Assembly (NCBI GenBank): GCA_013398275.1 | Contig: VZSE01002186.1 | Coordinates: 1,268,428 to 1,332,427 of the forward strand | DNA length: 64,000 nt | Source of the DNA: Promerops cafer | Lineage: Eukaryota > Chordata > Aves > Passeriformes > Nectariniidae | Direction of reading: 5' to 3' | In this document: positions 36,468 to 50,100 of the stretch, one piece after another | Numbering within the stretch: the first letter of the stretch is position 1 | Layout of the letters: the number at the start of each line of letters is the position of its first letter | Made by a program: the position numbers and the translations under genes | The notes under the pieces: generated by a model | Told to the model about the DNA's origin: nothing | What the model saw: the letters and a program-made list of their open reading frames with translations, nothing else | The model's database searches: none

Positions 36468-38488
36468 GTGAGACTCTGAATGCTGGGCCAAGAAGGCCAG
36501 CAGCGTGGGGAGCACTGCCTGTGTGCAGCCCCTGGGGAGGGAGCACTTCTGGGCTGGCCTTCCCAGCATGCGCTTCCCAGATGTGCTGCATCGGGCACGC
36601 CAGGATGGGGCTGATTTACTGCATCTGTACAGGCCATCTGCAGGGTAGGAGAGAGCCTGTGATAAACATCCCAGCCACGCTGGCCTCATGGCACGTGCAC
36701 CGCCGAGATGATTTATTTGCAAGGCAGTGGCCCTCTGTCCAGCATTTCTGGATATCCAGCAGAGACATAATGCCAGCTGGCCTGTTGGAAAAATACCTAA
36801 AATCCTCAGTCCTATCTATGCAACATTTCCAGGAAGAAAAATAGCCATATTCACAGGAAGCCACTGCAGCACTGCTGTCGCTGTCAGGCTGAAGGTGTAT
36901 TGCTGAGACCTGGTCCTGCTCCTGCTTGCACAAATGGCTTGCTGAAACCACTGAGGAACCTCACTGGGGTCCTTGACTGCCAGATTTACACCCCATGTGT
37001 TTTTTCTTTCCCGGCTCAAGGCATGCATAACTCCCTAGTGAATGTGGCTTGACAGCGGCAGACAGAGGAAACTGCTATGGGCCAGCTGTTATTCAGCAGG
37101 GCCTCTGCTTCCCACTCTAATTAGGCAACACCCCAAAAAGTAAGGAAACCAACAAAGCAATCCAGGGGAGATATAGCAGACGGTGTTGTTTGTATGGATC
37201 CCTCTTCCCACCTACAGCACTGAAAGGCTTTTTAAAGCGTTTTAAAATGCTGCGGGGTCCCAGCTCTGAGTGGCCAAGGATGTATTGCTGTAATAGTCGG
37301 GCGGATGATTCACGGCTTTGCACTTACACCATTAAAGGTAGCATTAGCACCAGGACCCTTTATGCAGCAACATTAGTGAATGCTGAAAAACATTCCTCTG
37401 AAAGGGCTTTGTCACCTTCCCTTGGTCGTGAAACAGTCTTTTACACCAAACCCGTACATTTCAATTACCATATGCTGGCATTTCTACCTCTTTCCCCAAC
37501 TCATAAAAATCACAGCCAATAAACACAAATTACCACCTGAAGGAGTCGGTGCTTTCCTCCCACTTTAATATACTTGCTCATACTTCAAAGAAACCCAGAG
37601 AGATTCTCATATCAGCAGTGCCTAGGCTGCCTAGTCCTAGGCAAGGATTAGCCATGTGTGCACTTGGAACAATCTGCTCTTAGTTTGCTTTAACACGGTT
37701 TTTATCCCTCTAAATCACATTCAGCCATTTGACCTGACAGCAGACTAATACATGACCTCCCTTCCAGGGAAGGAGGGTGGGGAAGGGCAGGAGATTTTGC
37801 TCTTTTCTTGTTCAAATTGGAAGAACCCTGCATCTTGCCAGGTGAGCTCTTTTCTCAAGAAAAAACATAATTCCCCCTTTGTTTCCCAATGGTAGCTATA
37901 TTGCTGTATTTCAAGATGGCAAGATAATGGCAAGGACTTCAAGGCTCCTTAACAAGAAGCTGTACTGGGAACTACCAGGGGAGAGACAAGTACCACTGAA
38001 AATACATGTAACCCTGCAAAAAAGAGAGCCGCTAACAGGCAGGCACTGGTAACAGGAGAGGTAATGAAAATACCTCGGTGCCAGACCCATCATCAGCCTG
38101 TCTCTGTTTTTCAGGGGGCTCTGGCAGGGTTTCCTAGGCATTGATGCAGCATTGATTTCACCTGCCTGCTGTGCTAGCAGTGGGGGAGAGATGGCAGGCA
38201 GGAGTCGGGGAAGCCTGGCAGAAGTGCTGCCTCCCCTGCTGGATTTTTCTCAGTCTGTCCCAGCACTTTAGTACTGGAGGGTTGGGATTTGGGCAATGCC
38301 AGTGCTGTGGAGCAGGAAAACAAAAGTAGCTTTTCATTCAGGGTTCTTGCACAAAGCAGTGGCACTTTAGAACTTTCCAAGTGTTGCATGGGAGTTCAGC
38401 GTGACTCCCATTAAAGTCGGTATGAGTCATGCGGCAAACAACCCCAAACACTTTGAAGATATACTGCAATTTATGTTTTTCTGATCTC
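36468..38488. other. Non-coding stretch, no gene recognised
   Basis: The first 380 bases remain open in the same frame as the candidate exon but lose the charged-helix character, as expected of intron. About 36990-37560 is repeat-free and contains several homeodomain-like TAAT cores and AT-rich blocks; it could be an enhancer-type conserved element, but nothing in one sequence proves it. Confidence 0.45.
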
Positions 38489-38535
38489 AAAAAAAAAAAA
38501 AAAAAAGAAGAAAAAAAAGAAAAAAAGAAAAAAAA
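38489..38535 (+). repeat. A-rich/GA low-complexity tract
   Basis: Eighteen A followed by GAAG, then A-runs of 7-8 separated by single G. It codes for a spurious Lys/Glu-rich frame on the plus strand and a Phe/Ser-rich frame on the minus strand. Confidence 0.9.
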
Positions 38536-39395
38536 TATTGTGGACAGCTTTTCCAAAGCAGTTCTCTTTCTGTGTTTGCTCCTAGACATAAATCATGGCA
38601 GGAGGGAGCACAATCAGGCTGTTAGTTGGTGATGGCACAACAATGGCTGGGCAAGGGGGAAAAATAGGTGTGAAAAAGAAATGCTAGTGAAAATTATATA
38701 TTGATTACTTAAGCCTTGTACTAAAGTACTGACTGGAAAGAAACCCAGGTGGAATTCAATTCAATACAATACAAAAGCTTTCCATGGAAAAGCTGAAGTG
38801 TTTAACAGAAACTGGAGGGAAGGTGTGCTCCTGGGTTTGCATCAGTGCCAAACATCCCTGAAAAGATGGGTAATCAGGGGAGCTGAAGGCATGTGGGTCT
38901 CACTGTCCCCTTCCCAGATGGTCAGATCTAGCAGGGCCACTTAGCTTTGGTGCCACATTTGGGACTGGTGGTCCCACTGTATTCTCATTCCTTTAATAAG
39001 GATGAAACCCAGCCCATGCTGTGTGGCTAAATGAGAGCTCACCTTTTCACAAGTCCAGGCTTGAGGTTCAACTTGAAATTGTCAGGAATATGCTCCTTCT
39101 GGGTCCCTGCTGTCACTGGTGGGCTAAGGGACAATGCCTCAGTCAGAAGAGTGCCTAGGATATACCCTGCCCATCTCACATGCTGCAAAATCCTCTGCAG
39201 AGCCATAAATCCTGTCCTCCAGCTCTGCTATTAGAGATTGCCAGGAGAGGCAGGCAGGCAATGGTGCTGTCCCCTCTGTGACACTGTGACATGCTGCTAC
39301 TGACCAGCACTCCCAGGTGGACATCACCTATGTGACCTCAGCCTCCATGTCCTGGCACCCCTCAAGAAATTGACCTCATAATGCTTCTCAAAAAG

Positions 39396-39428
<33 letters not shown>

Positions 39429-40919
39429 CTGCATCTTGCTGGCCTCTACAGAGCCACCATAAAAGGGGATGAAGGATTTATCACTGCGGTGGCAGAATGG
39501 CAGCTCAGTGTGTATTAAATAACTACAATAGAAGGAGACAGGATTTGTTTTGATGAATAGTAAGTAGAACAAATGAAAAATTCACTTTCCAGTGAGAACT
39601 ATGCATTGACTGGTGTTAGATTTTATGGATAAATGGAGAAAAATGTAGGAGTGAGACATTTTTGCTACTTCCCTGATATTTTACTTTGACAGTTTTGGAA
39701 TAAATTGTTTCAAAGCATTATTTTGAGAGTATTTTTTTATTCTAAAATTCACCCGAATTGAGAAATAATGAAAAACAATCATATGTTATCCTGAACCAAA
39801 GTGTGGGGTTTTTTTCTTTTTTAATTTAGTTACTGAACTATTGAAAAAATAATCCATTCAGGAAAGACTGAGCAAAATCAAGGTTGATAAGAGGCCTGAT
39901 AATGTGACTGCCATTCACTCATGTCCCTGCCTGGCATATAAAATGTTTTCAGGAAATTAAAACCTCCATAATAGTGTAAATGGAATATTGCCTCTCTGTA
40001 CTCACCTCCTCTAACATTTATTTTTCATTTTATCTTTTCTTGTCCTTGCCTCACTTTTCATCTTGTGTGGGATTCTTTTATAAAAGATATTTTCTTCCCA
40101 GGCAGAAAGCACAAGGCAGGTGAGAAGCAGCATCCAAGAGAAAATGCAGTGCTGCACTACAGCAAATTCACCAGGATTAAGTTGGCTGTAGTTTTCTTGG
40201 CTAGGGAAGTGCATCTGTCCAGAAAGTAAATGCAGCTCCCTGAGGCTTTGATGTAACCTCTACCTTTACTTCCAGAGCAGAGGAATTCAAGAGGCAAAAA
40301 TTAAGACGGGCACACTTGTATTTTCCCGTCCCAGTTACGCATCTCTGCATATCGAACTTCCCAACTATTTCCATGACAACAGATTACATACTGACATTTT
40401 TTTCCTCAATTGGCAGTGAATTTATAAACCAGGGATTTATGAAGTATCATTGTTAAGAGAAGCATCAGGATGGGAGAGGCATGCCACGCGTTTCTGAAAT
40501 AACTCACGCGTGGCTGCCAGGAGTGCTGGGGTGCTCTGTGCAACACCATGGTCAACATTCCCACATTAATATCACCTGCTCATGCTGGAGCCCCAGGAAG
40601 TGGTGAGCAGATCCAGCCTGCCGTCTTGCTTTTATGCTCCTGTAGTTTTATTGCTTTCCTTTAGCTGCTAGCTGTCACCAAACCAATTAAAAGGTTACTT
40701 AAGGAACATGTGGGTACTCACCTCCCTTCCCAGTGCTGGGATGTGGGGTAGACTGTGGGGATCATCTCCAGCCCCATCCCAGCAGCAGAGTTTACAGTCT
40801 TCCCCTGTGGCTCTCCCACTGATGCACGCTGGCTGCTGGGCTGACATGTAGGTGTCTTGGGGCTACTCCAGAATCCAAATCACTCCCAGAGCTCCTTTCT
40901 ACCTCTTGCCACCATGAGC
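38536..40919. other. Non-coding stretch, no gene recognised
   Basis: Nothing recognisable apart from the 31-A homopolymer at 39396-39426. Open frames are below 83 codons. Confidence 0.5.
39396..39426 (+). repeat. Poly-A run (31 A)
   Basis: Thirty-one uninterrupted A, preceded by AAAAG. It would be a plausible retrocopy tail, but there is no AATAAA 10-30 bases upstream and no recognisable coding remnant, so it is annotated as a homopolymer. Confidence 0.9.
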
Positions 40920-41214
40920 ATGGAATTATAGAATATCCTGAGTTGGAAGGGACTCAAAAGGATCACCAAAGTCCTGGGCCTGCATAGCTTGTCCCCAGGT
41001 GTCACACCATGTTCCTGAGAGCATTGTCCAAAAGCTTCTGGAACTCTTCCAGGCTCAGTGCTGTAACCACCTACCTGGAGAGCCTCTTCTAATGCCCTGC
41101 CACCCTCTGGGTGAAAAACCTTTTCCTGATATCTGACCTAAACCTTCCCTGATACAGTTTCATGCTGTTCCCTTGGGTCCTACCAGTGGTCACCAGAGAA
41201 GAGATCAGTACCTG
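40920..41214 (-). mobile_element. CR1 LINE, 3'-end fragment
   Basis: The plus strand opens with ATGGAATTATAGAATATCCT, continues GAGTTGGAAGGGACTC, then GAGAGCATTGTCCAAAAGCT, GTGAAAAACCTTTTCCTGAT and ends in the 'TTCCCTTGGGTCCTACCAGT' block. This is a CR1 3' end in reverse orientation, of the subtype whose tail reads 'tgagttggaagggac'. About 295 bp, 5'-truncated and non-coding. Confidence 0.92.
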
Positions 41215-44200
41215 AAGCGAGCAGGAAGCAAAGAGCAGCAAGCAAATAAGGAGCAGCAGCTGGAAATCAGCCCCAAAGACCCCCAGTGAGTTGTGGCCCT
41301 GGGACAGCAGAGTCCCATCATGGCACAGGAGAGCCCCAGGAAAGGGGAAGCCCAGAGATGGAAGGATTAAGGTGCCATTAGCCTGGCACATTTCCACAAG
41401 GCCCCTTGGTTCCAGCTCACCTATGCAGAAAAGCAGTTCAAAGCATGAAGAGAGGGTTCAAGAGACCTTGGCAGAAAATGAGCCTCCTTTAAAAGCCCTG
41501 GGTTGATTTGTAGTTCAGCAACTTCATAAGAATGATTGTTCAAAGCAGAAGGAAAGGTTAACGTGCAAATGCTTCACCCCTGAAAACTAGGGTACAGCTC
41601 CTGATTATGTCACAAGTAAAAAATTAGATTTTTTCCAATATGGAGAAATATTAATAAGACCTTTAATGATTCCATAAAAACATTAGGATAGCTTTAGTCA
41701 CTTTCTTTTAGTAACTATTAGGCTTGTACATTTTCTTAATGGAAGTACAGAGCAAGAAAAGTGCTTCCTTATGAAGAAAAACGAGGAAATGGCTGCTAAA
41801 AGTGGAATACTCAAGGATGTGAAAATGTGGCTAGCTCCTCCATCCATGTGAAGAAATGTGAAGGAGAGTCAGGGGAGAGTGAACTGCCAGGCAAAAGAGA
41901 CTTGAAGAGGGAGGGCACAGCTGAGACATGTCCATGACACTTTGGGGGGATTACTGGATGTTTCTGCATTACAATTTTTCCCTTGAAAAGTGACAAAGTT
42001 AAGTAATGTAAGGAAACCCCATTTTTGTAGGATTTTCTCCTGCCAGTGAATACTTGTTACCCTTTCTAGGTTTACTTCTATCTGATCACATTAATGTTAG
42101 TAATGCAGATTCTTCTTCAGAATCAATTAAGAGACAAAGGTAACAATCTTACTGCCAAAATCAAAGGATTTTGTTTTAATACTGTCACAGCCTTCTTTGG
42201 AAAGAGTACCTTAAGTCCAGAAATATCACACTAAGGGAGATCCTTCAAACTGATTTTTGCAGTTTTCCTCCTCCCTCTTAAATTCATTTTAAAGTACATT
42301 CAACAATGCTGACTAATAAGTGAGGATGCAGTTCTTGTGTTGACATAGCACTCATCTACACAGCTGTTGATTCTTATTTTCCTGACACCCTCTCCTCCTG
42401 CTGTCCCTGCTATCTGCAAACCTGTTCAGCAGAAAGGCTGCATGAAGCATTTCTGAGCCTTTTCCATTCTCCTGAAGGAGCCCTTACAACTCACTCCCCA
42501 TGCAAAGTGGGGCATGGGCAAGTGAAGGCAGTCTGCCACAGGAGCCAGGGGCAAAGCACAGCACTCCTGGGACAATTTGGGTGCCAGCAGGGAGTACCCA
42601 GGCTGTCCAGGTCCCCTGGATTCTCGTCTGGGAGGACAACAGAAGAAGCAACATGACCTAGGGGCAAACCGCCAGTCCCACTAGCAGTTCAACAACACAG
42701 AAAGAGGAAATATCATCAGTTGTCTTCCTCTCCCCTTAGGAAAGAGACTGACAGCGTTTCACAGCGCTCTGGAGACACATTGACATTTCCAGATCTGCTA
42801 TTCAATTGTCACCTGAGCCCTTTCCACAGGGTACCAGGTGCTTTTGCTAGGCATTACTGTTGGGTCTGAGCTATAAATCCATAGCAGAGGTGCCTGCCAC
42901 TTTCCAGGGCATTTTCCCTCCCTCAGTGGCCCAGTCAAACACAGGGAGCTGCACAGTGCCCAGGAAGCATAGCACATCCCATGACAGCCATGACAGAGCC
43001 ATGTGCTCCATGGTCAGGGTTGGAGGGCTGTTCATGGGAGACAAGGAGGGATCAGTGACTTTTGGGAAAGTAAGAAAAAAAGCAAGAGCAGAACAGTCAA
43101 GAGGCAGGTCCCTGCTGCTGCTCCCCAGCACAGCTATCCCCGTTCTCTGAGCTCCTCAGCTCAGCTGCCCCCAGCCACGGGTCCCAGGCCCTCAGCCTGC
43201 CGGAGGGACAGGAGTGGGACCTGCCAGGGCTCCAGGGATGCACTCTGACAGAGGTGACCATGCTCAAGGCAAAAAGGGGCAGACAAGGTGGTACAGCTGC
43301 CCTGAGCCTGCAGGCACTTTCTGGGGTCAGACACACCAAGCCAGCGTACATGTGCTGGTGTGTCCTGTGGTGTCGGACACTATCCATGGCAGCACCAGCC
43401 CCAGCATGCAGGAGCCAGCAGCACCCAGCAGCAGAAGAGCACCTCACATACCCACAGAGCTCTCAACTCATGTGCACATCTCCTAGAGAAAGCTGCAGCT
43501 TCACTGACAAGGCTGACCAGCCTCTCCCTCCCTAATGTTCACTGTTTCCATCCATTACAGGAGTTATTTAAATAACAGGACTGGTAGCACACACATTCAA
43601 CACCCCAGCTGAGACTGTAGTGCTATGTGTGGCCTGGGATACTATGGAAGACACAATTCTATATCAAATCTCATTTTCTACACATATCCAGGAATCAGGG
43701 ATATTAAATCCCTGCATGTATTTATAGTGCTCTCCCTTCCTTACACTCAGTCCCTGGGAATTAGCAGTGTGAGCTGTCTAAAGAGCAGGGTACAAGAGTT
43801 CACTGTTACTTTTGCTTGTGGCTCATGCTTTCAGAGCTGACCATGTCCTATCCAGTCCAACAGAAATGGGTGGGAGGGTGTCCAGCAAGATCTATGAGCA
43901 AACACCCAGCTCTGCCAACACTTTCCATGGGTCCTGACTTCAAAGAGGGGGCAGAGCCTGTCATTGGGCACTGCCAGTGGTGCTCAGGTCAGATGTGCTA
44001 CTTGCTGTACAACAAAGCCTCCCTTGCTTCCTTACATTTGCTGTGCAGAGGTCACATTAGTTTGTAAGACCCTGCCATGTTCAAGACTCCAACTATCTCA
44101 GCCTGCCTTCCCCTTCAGCATCCCCTGCCCTCTCAAGACAGCCCAGAACCCTGTGCCAAGGATGGCGGGCAGTGAGGCACTCAGGCCTTGCAAAGTGCAG

Positions 44201-46876
44201 TACCTGCAGATCTATTAAACTTTGGCCCTGGGTCCACGCAGAGAGGTGGGATAAGCTCAGCATGCTGCAAACAATTACAGGGAGGTGGAGGAGAGACAAG
44301 CACTGCTCGGCTCTGTAGCAGTCAGCAAGCAGATGGCTCTCTCAGCTTGCTTCGAAACAGAGCTCCAAGGCACAAGGGAAGGCCAAAACCCATCCACTTT
44401 TCTGAGAGCTGGGCTCTGAAAACCTGTGCTTTATGCACTGCTGTAGTATAAATCTTAGACTTGCTCACTTTCCCACTTCCAGACCCCTAAGCAGAGCTGA
44501 GGCAGGTCCCTGCAGCCCCCTGGTACACAGAGCCCAGCTAACACATCCCATCTGCAGCAGTGAATCAGCAAACTCCATCAGTATTTCCCAGCAGGATTTT
44601 GGCACCTGCTCGCAGAGTGAGTCAACAGCCGAACCTGTTATTCCCCACTGCAGTAATAATAAGCTTGCGTTTTCACAATGCCTTTCAGTGGAAAGTTTCC
44701 CAAAGCATTTCACAAACAGCATGAAGCATAGAAAAAGGGATTGTTCCTGCCAAAACCTGAAGCACAGCCATTCTGTTCTGGAAAACAGCAACTGCTAAAT
44801 AATGGAGAGAAACAACACAGAGCTTTTTAGGAAGCAAAAACAAGTGGCTGGAGGAGTGTAGAAAGACATCCTGGAAACTTAGCTACTATTAATTAAAAAA
44901 ACAAAAAAAACCCAAAAAAACAAACTGCGGATATGTAACTGTCTTGGCTTTTATTTTCATTTCAAAAGGCTTCCTTTTGTTGTGTGCCACTCATAACCAG
45001 GCTCCTGTTTCTTTGGAAGACAATGAGCAATCCAATTTCTGCCTTTATTGAAAATAATTCCAATGTTGAAAAACATTTAGATCACTTAGATGTCCTCCAG
45101 TCAGCAGAACAGGCAGGGTCTGACAGAGGTACAGAAGGGGGTTGCTGGGGTAATTTCAGAAGCCATAGCAATTATCTTTGAGTGCTCACATACTAACAAG
45201 GAAATCTCAAAGGCACAGCAGGGATTGGGTCCAGGTTAAGGTCTCTGATGGTAGGTCTCCACATCAGAGCTGGGTGCCTAAATTTCCATTCGTGAAGATC
45301 CAGTCAGTGGGGGTGGGGAGCAATGTGCTTCATTGTAAAGGAGACAGCATGGGCAGCTCAGATGAATTCCTCTCCAGATTATGCACTAGAGTTTAAACTT
45401 GGATACCTTGTGCCAGTGTGGACTCCCTGGGATGTCCAGAGGGTTCAGATGAGGCTGACATAGGAGACATTGCCAAGGGTGCCTTTTTTGGAGTGGCAGC
45501 AGGAGGGGAGGTCTAGACCTCATGCATCTCAGGGGATGTGGGGCAGCCCTGTTTACCAAACTCCCTCCCACCTTGGATCACTCCCACCTGCAAGGGGAGT
45601 GCAGGAGCTTCATGCCCACACAGATACCAAGGTGTCCACACTTAGAGTTCACTGCCTTCGGGTCAAACTGCCTTCCGGCCCTCAGAGCTGCTACAGCCAG
45701 AAACAGAAGGACCTCACAGCACTGTACATGAAAGGCCCTGTCAGCAGGAAAAGGCAAGGAATATCCAAACTTCAAATGCTTATGTGTGCTTGACAGCTTA
45801 AGCTCCAAGTAGATAATCACAGTGGTCTGACACACACTTGGTGCCTACAGAACAGGGACACCGATGAGACACGGTGGAACAGAAATTGCTGAAAATACAG
45901 CTGGGTTTGCAAGCAGTGCCTTCAAATCTAGTAGAAAGCATTCAATCAGCCTATCATTATATATTTTCCAGTGAATTTAATTTCAATAGTATCTCACTGC
46001 ACCTTGTAGGGATTGTTGATTTTTTTTTCTCTTTTTTAGGAAGAAATGCTGCACCTGGATCTGTAACACTCCAGGAAGAGCCATGTGAGAACACATATTG
46101 AATGCATTTTTGCATTTCCTAGAGACTATCAGATTATGGTTATCAAATCATGGGTTATAATTTAATTACTTTTCATTATCTGACCTGCAGAGTTCTTGAA
46201 CCTGAGAAACCTACTCCTTCAAAGACTCAACAAAAAAAAAAAAAGTTTGAAAAAAGTATCCTTTGTAAGCATTTCTATAAGCCCTTCTGAAAGAAATCCC
46301 TTGCACATCCCCTGTGCTACAAAAAGAACAAATTTTATTGTTCAAGATAAAAACAGCATTATTTTTCTGAAATAAAATTCCAAGTTCCATTCAGAGGCAG
46401 GAGCTCTATCCTGAAATGCCGAAGGGGGTTTCCATACTTCTGTGTACGTTTTTCTTATTTCAACAAGACCTCCCCTTTAATACTGCACTAGATAAAGTAC
46501 CTGGGAAAAGCTGCTTAATTACTGACAAAATGTCAAAGTACGTTTCTGCAAAACAAAGAGACTTACAACAAAATATGTTCTAGCTTTTATTTAAAATTCT
46601 TTATTAACATGTTCAAATATTTAAACTAATCCCAGGGAAGAAGGGGAACAGAGATTAGATATCAAATTAATTGATTGGCTTAAAACAAAGACTACACTGA
46701 AAAAAATCCCCATCACATGCTGCTTTGTATGTCTGCTTAACTTGTGTAAATAATTGCAGATGCAAGTAATTGGCCTAAAACACTACCAACCAATAGCAAC
46801 AGTGGAAGAGCAGGATCACTCAGAGATACTGGTTTGAGATGACATCTCTTTTTCAAACCGCCTGCTTTTCATTTTG
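41215..46876. other. Non-coding stretch, no gene recognised
   Basis: Open frames up to 121 codons on both strands, overlapping and without recognisable domains. An A/C-rich low-complexity tract lies at about 44893-44926. A possible 45-nt exon at 46040-46084 is described as a finding. Confidence 0.5.
44893..44926 (+). repeat. A-rich low-complexity tract
   Basis: Runs of 7-8 A separated by C and CCC. No adjoining element is recognised. Confidence 0.75.
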
Positions 46877-47125
46877 TAGAATCATATGAAGGAAGGCTTA
46901 GCTTAAATCTCAGGAGGTCAGCTAATTTTAATCCATCCTCCTGTCCTCAGGCTGGAGTGAATATCCATTACTGAGAGATATGTGTCTTGTGTAGCCCTAA
47001 ACCACTCCACAGTCAGTCTCAGGAGCCCCTGCCAATTCTTAACAATTATTACATTTAACCTAAATCTCTCATGTTGCAATTTAAGCTGATAATTTCTTGT
47101 CTTGCCTTTGGTCATATTGAAGAAA
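46877..47125 (-). mobile_element. Old CR1-type LINE 3'-end fragment
   Basis: The plus strand starts TAGAATCATATGAAGGAAGG and later carries CTAAATCTCTCATGTTGCAA and TTTAAGCTGATAATTTCTTG, matching the block order of older avian CR1 subfamilies in reverse orientation. More diverged than the copies at 3.1 and 40.9 kb, so probably older. The 65-codon minus-strand frame inside it is LINE remnant, not a host gene. Confidence 0.8.
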
Positions 47126-50100
47126 TGAGCAACATCCTACTTACAGCAAGTTTATACACATTTTAAGACATTCAAGATTCCTGTCTTTTCTTCAGTATTC
47201 ATTTTCAGGAAACAAATTACTCAGTCCTTCCCTCCTTCTCTTTCATCCATCCCTGCCTTTCAGCCATCTATCTATCCACCCACCCACCCATGCTGAATTT
47301 CCCAGATGTCTCACAACTTTCTTTTTTGCTCTTTGTTTTCTCTGTAATGTATATATTTTTCTTTACCTGAATCTCCCAGGCCTGGAAACAGCTGAGGTCT
47401 TGCCATAGACAGGTAGAAAGCTATAATGGTCTCTTCTGTCATGTGTTAACAAGACACAGGACAGGGATGGTTGCAGCTAAGGAGTATCACTTGCTAATGC
47501 TTAGATCACTTATCAATAATTCAATTTGTTTTCATTTGATACAGAAACTGCAGGTTTCTCCTTCAGGTGTGATATTTTTCATTGTCTTTGTTCAGTGCTA
47601 TCTATTGATTTAAAGTAAGTTTGTTAACCAGATATGTATCTCCTTTTCAAGGGCACCATTTAGCTCAGGTCTCCCTTGTATTCTTGTAAGTGTAGCACAC
47701 AGAAATACAGGAAAAACTGTAAATTTGACATCTACTACAGCTATTGTGCATTTGCTTTGCCAGCCACCCTGCCAAAGAAAGCCATCAGGTGGCTTTCATG
47801 CGGTTCATTTTGAAGAGAGGTAGGATGGCTTGCCATTAATCCCCTACTTTTCCTCTATTCTAGCATCATGAAGTTCTCCAAAGGAAAACTGTGTGTGTCG
47901 GCTTTAAGAGCACTCATGAACAACGATGAAGAGCTGGGTTTGTTAAGCCCTTGTTCTCAATCAGCTCGGCTGAGGATCTTAATGCTGTTTTCCTACACCT
48001 GGGATAGACACTGCCACGTTGAGGCTCTTGGCTGTTTTGGAGGAGAGACTGACTGTTGTTTTCCTTCAGAGACAGTCCATCATGCACTCCTAACTCCATG
48101 GTAACAGAAAGGTCAGGACTGGGCAAGGCACAGTGAGGTCAGACATCTTCCCTGTGTGCTAGCTAGAAGAAACATGTACCTCCATCTTTTTTCTCTCTGT
48201 TCAGTGTATGTCTGGCTGTCCACTCTGCATCTCTAGTGTTTCCCTTATAAATCCTTTGTTCACCGTTCACCTTGCAGGAACAGCCTGGTTCCTGCTTTGT
48301 GGCTGAAGGTGCCCACTGCTTAGTATCTAAATGCCTGAGGTACTTTATAGTACTACAGAACTCTGCATAACACAAACACTTGTTTAACAATCTCGTGAAG
48401 CCCACTTCCAGTGCCTTGAAGAAATTAATTCTGGAGATAAAAAAGTGTAAAAAAACTTAATCCAGAAGCATAGGAATACAATGATGCTTTGGCAAAGAAT
48501 CACACAAGCACATCTGGGAAAAGCAAAGTACTAGGCAAGATTAATACTTGCACATTGTGTACCTACCGTAATTTCAAATGGTTTACAATGTTTTCACTCA
48601 GGTGGATTTTTGCAAAAGATAGGGCTTTAAAAAGTGATTCCTGAGGAGAGTCTTCTGGGTTATCCATGTCTCTTTCTGCTGAGTTTTGAAGCCTTGGACC
48701 TTGTAAAAAATTTCAAAATTTGGGCATATGTGTATCTGAGATGGCAGATATAATGAATATCAGGAAACAGTTTTACATCGTTTGGGAGGGGCAGAAATGA
48801 TAAAATGAGTCTTTAGCTCAAGTGTCTAAGGAAAAGTGTAATTCCTTTATCACCTTCTCAAGGTCAGTGTAATCCCCAGAGTTTTCAGCTTAACCCATTA
48901 AATTTCAAATTAAGTTTTCTTTGTTTTAGATTTTAAAATCCACTCTCTGAGGAAGAAAACATTCACCAAGCACTCAAAACTAGAGACAAGCACTGAAGCA
49001 TAGCTTTGTATTGCAGTCTTATAGGACTCAAATCTGTTTTCTATTAAAATCAAGCAAGAATTGAATTGTGATCATACAAAATAAAGGACTGTGAATTGTG
49101 GGCTTTTCAGTGTTGTCAAGCAGCTTGGCTTTAGCAGGCTCAAGGGCAGTGTTTGCTTGCACTGTGGTGGTGAGTCATTAGATGGAAGAGCTGTGGTCTT
49201 GCTGCTCTAGCAGGGCAGGGAATCAGCCCACCCAGCCCATTAGACAGGAGATGTATATTTCAAACGAACTTTCCCATCACCTGCCTTCTTCCCCCCAACT
49301 GAGGTAGATAGCCATTTAAGCATAAAAAATAATGTAAGGGAGAGAAAAACATTATGATTTAACCCCTGGAGGCACATACCTTCCCATATGGTATAAAGTG
49401 CCTTGGCAGTCACTTAAACTAAATACCCACTAAAAACAGGCCATGTGAATCCTACTCTTTGTGCTTTCTTTTGCATTTCCAATTAAAAACCTGATGGGAT
49501 TCCACAGCCTGATAAATTTTAATGGATCGTTTCCACTGACTCCATAGGCTCAAGACAGACCAACCCATCCAACTCAGATGGTACACAACACCTTGAGCTG
49601 GAGCCACCAGACAGTTGTTCATTGTAGAGTGGCCAGTGGGGTTTAGGATCGTACCTTCTGGGTGCTAGAGGTGATTTGTCTCTCCAGAGAGCCTGCAGAA
49701 GCAAAGACGTGATAGTGTGGGTGGTGCCCGGGATATGAGAGCCCAAAGTTCAGGGCCTCGCTTCACTTGATTCAAACAAGAGGCTTGAAACAAAGGATGC
49801 ATCTATGGTGTGCTGTGGAGAGCCCCTGCCCAACAGGATCTACCTCACTGCCAGGAAGGGCGGGTTTCACAGCTGTGTCAATAGAAAGCTGCACCCAAAC
49901 TGCTGGCCCTGCTGGGCAGCAGGGCTTGCCAAGGTAGGCACATCAAACAAGCCTGTGTTTGAGAGAAAGGTGTGCCCATGGCGGCATTTCAGACTGACAT
50001 GGTTGAACTTATCCTCATCAAAGTGTCTAAAAGGCAGCAAGAAGCTCCACTCTCATCTAAACATTAGTGTTTGTTATCAGCTGAGATGCCATAGGGACAG

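Noticed and set aside
39090..39426. Processed retrocopy with a poly-A tail
   Set aside because: No polyadenylation signal just upstream, no coding remnant and no clear flanking duplication.
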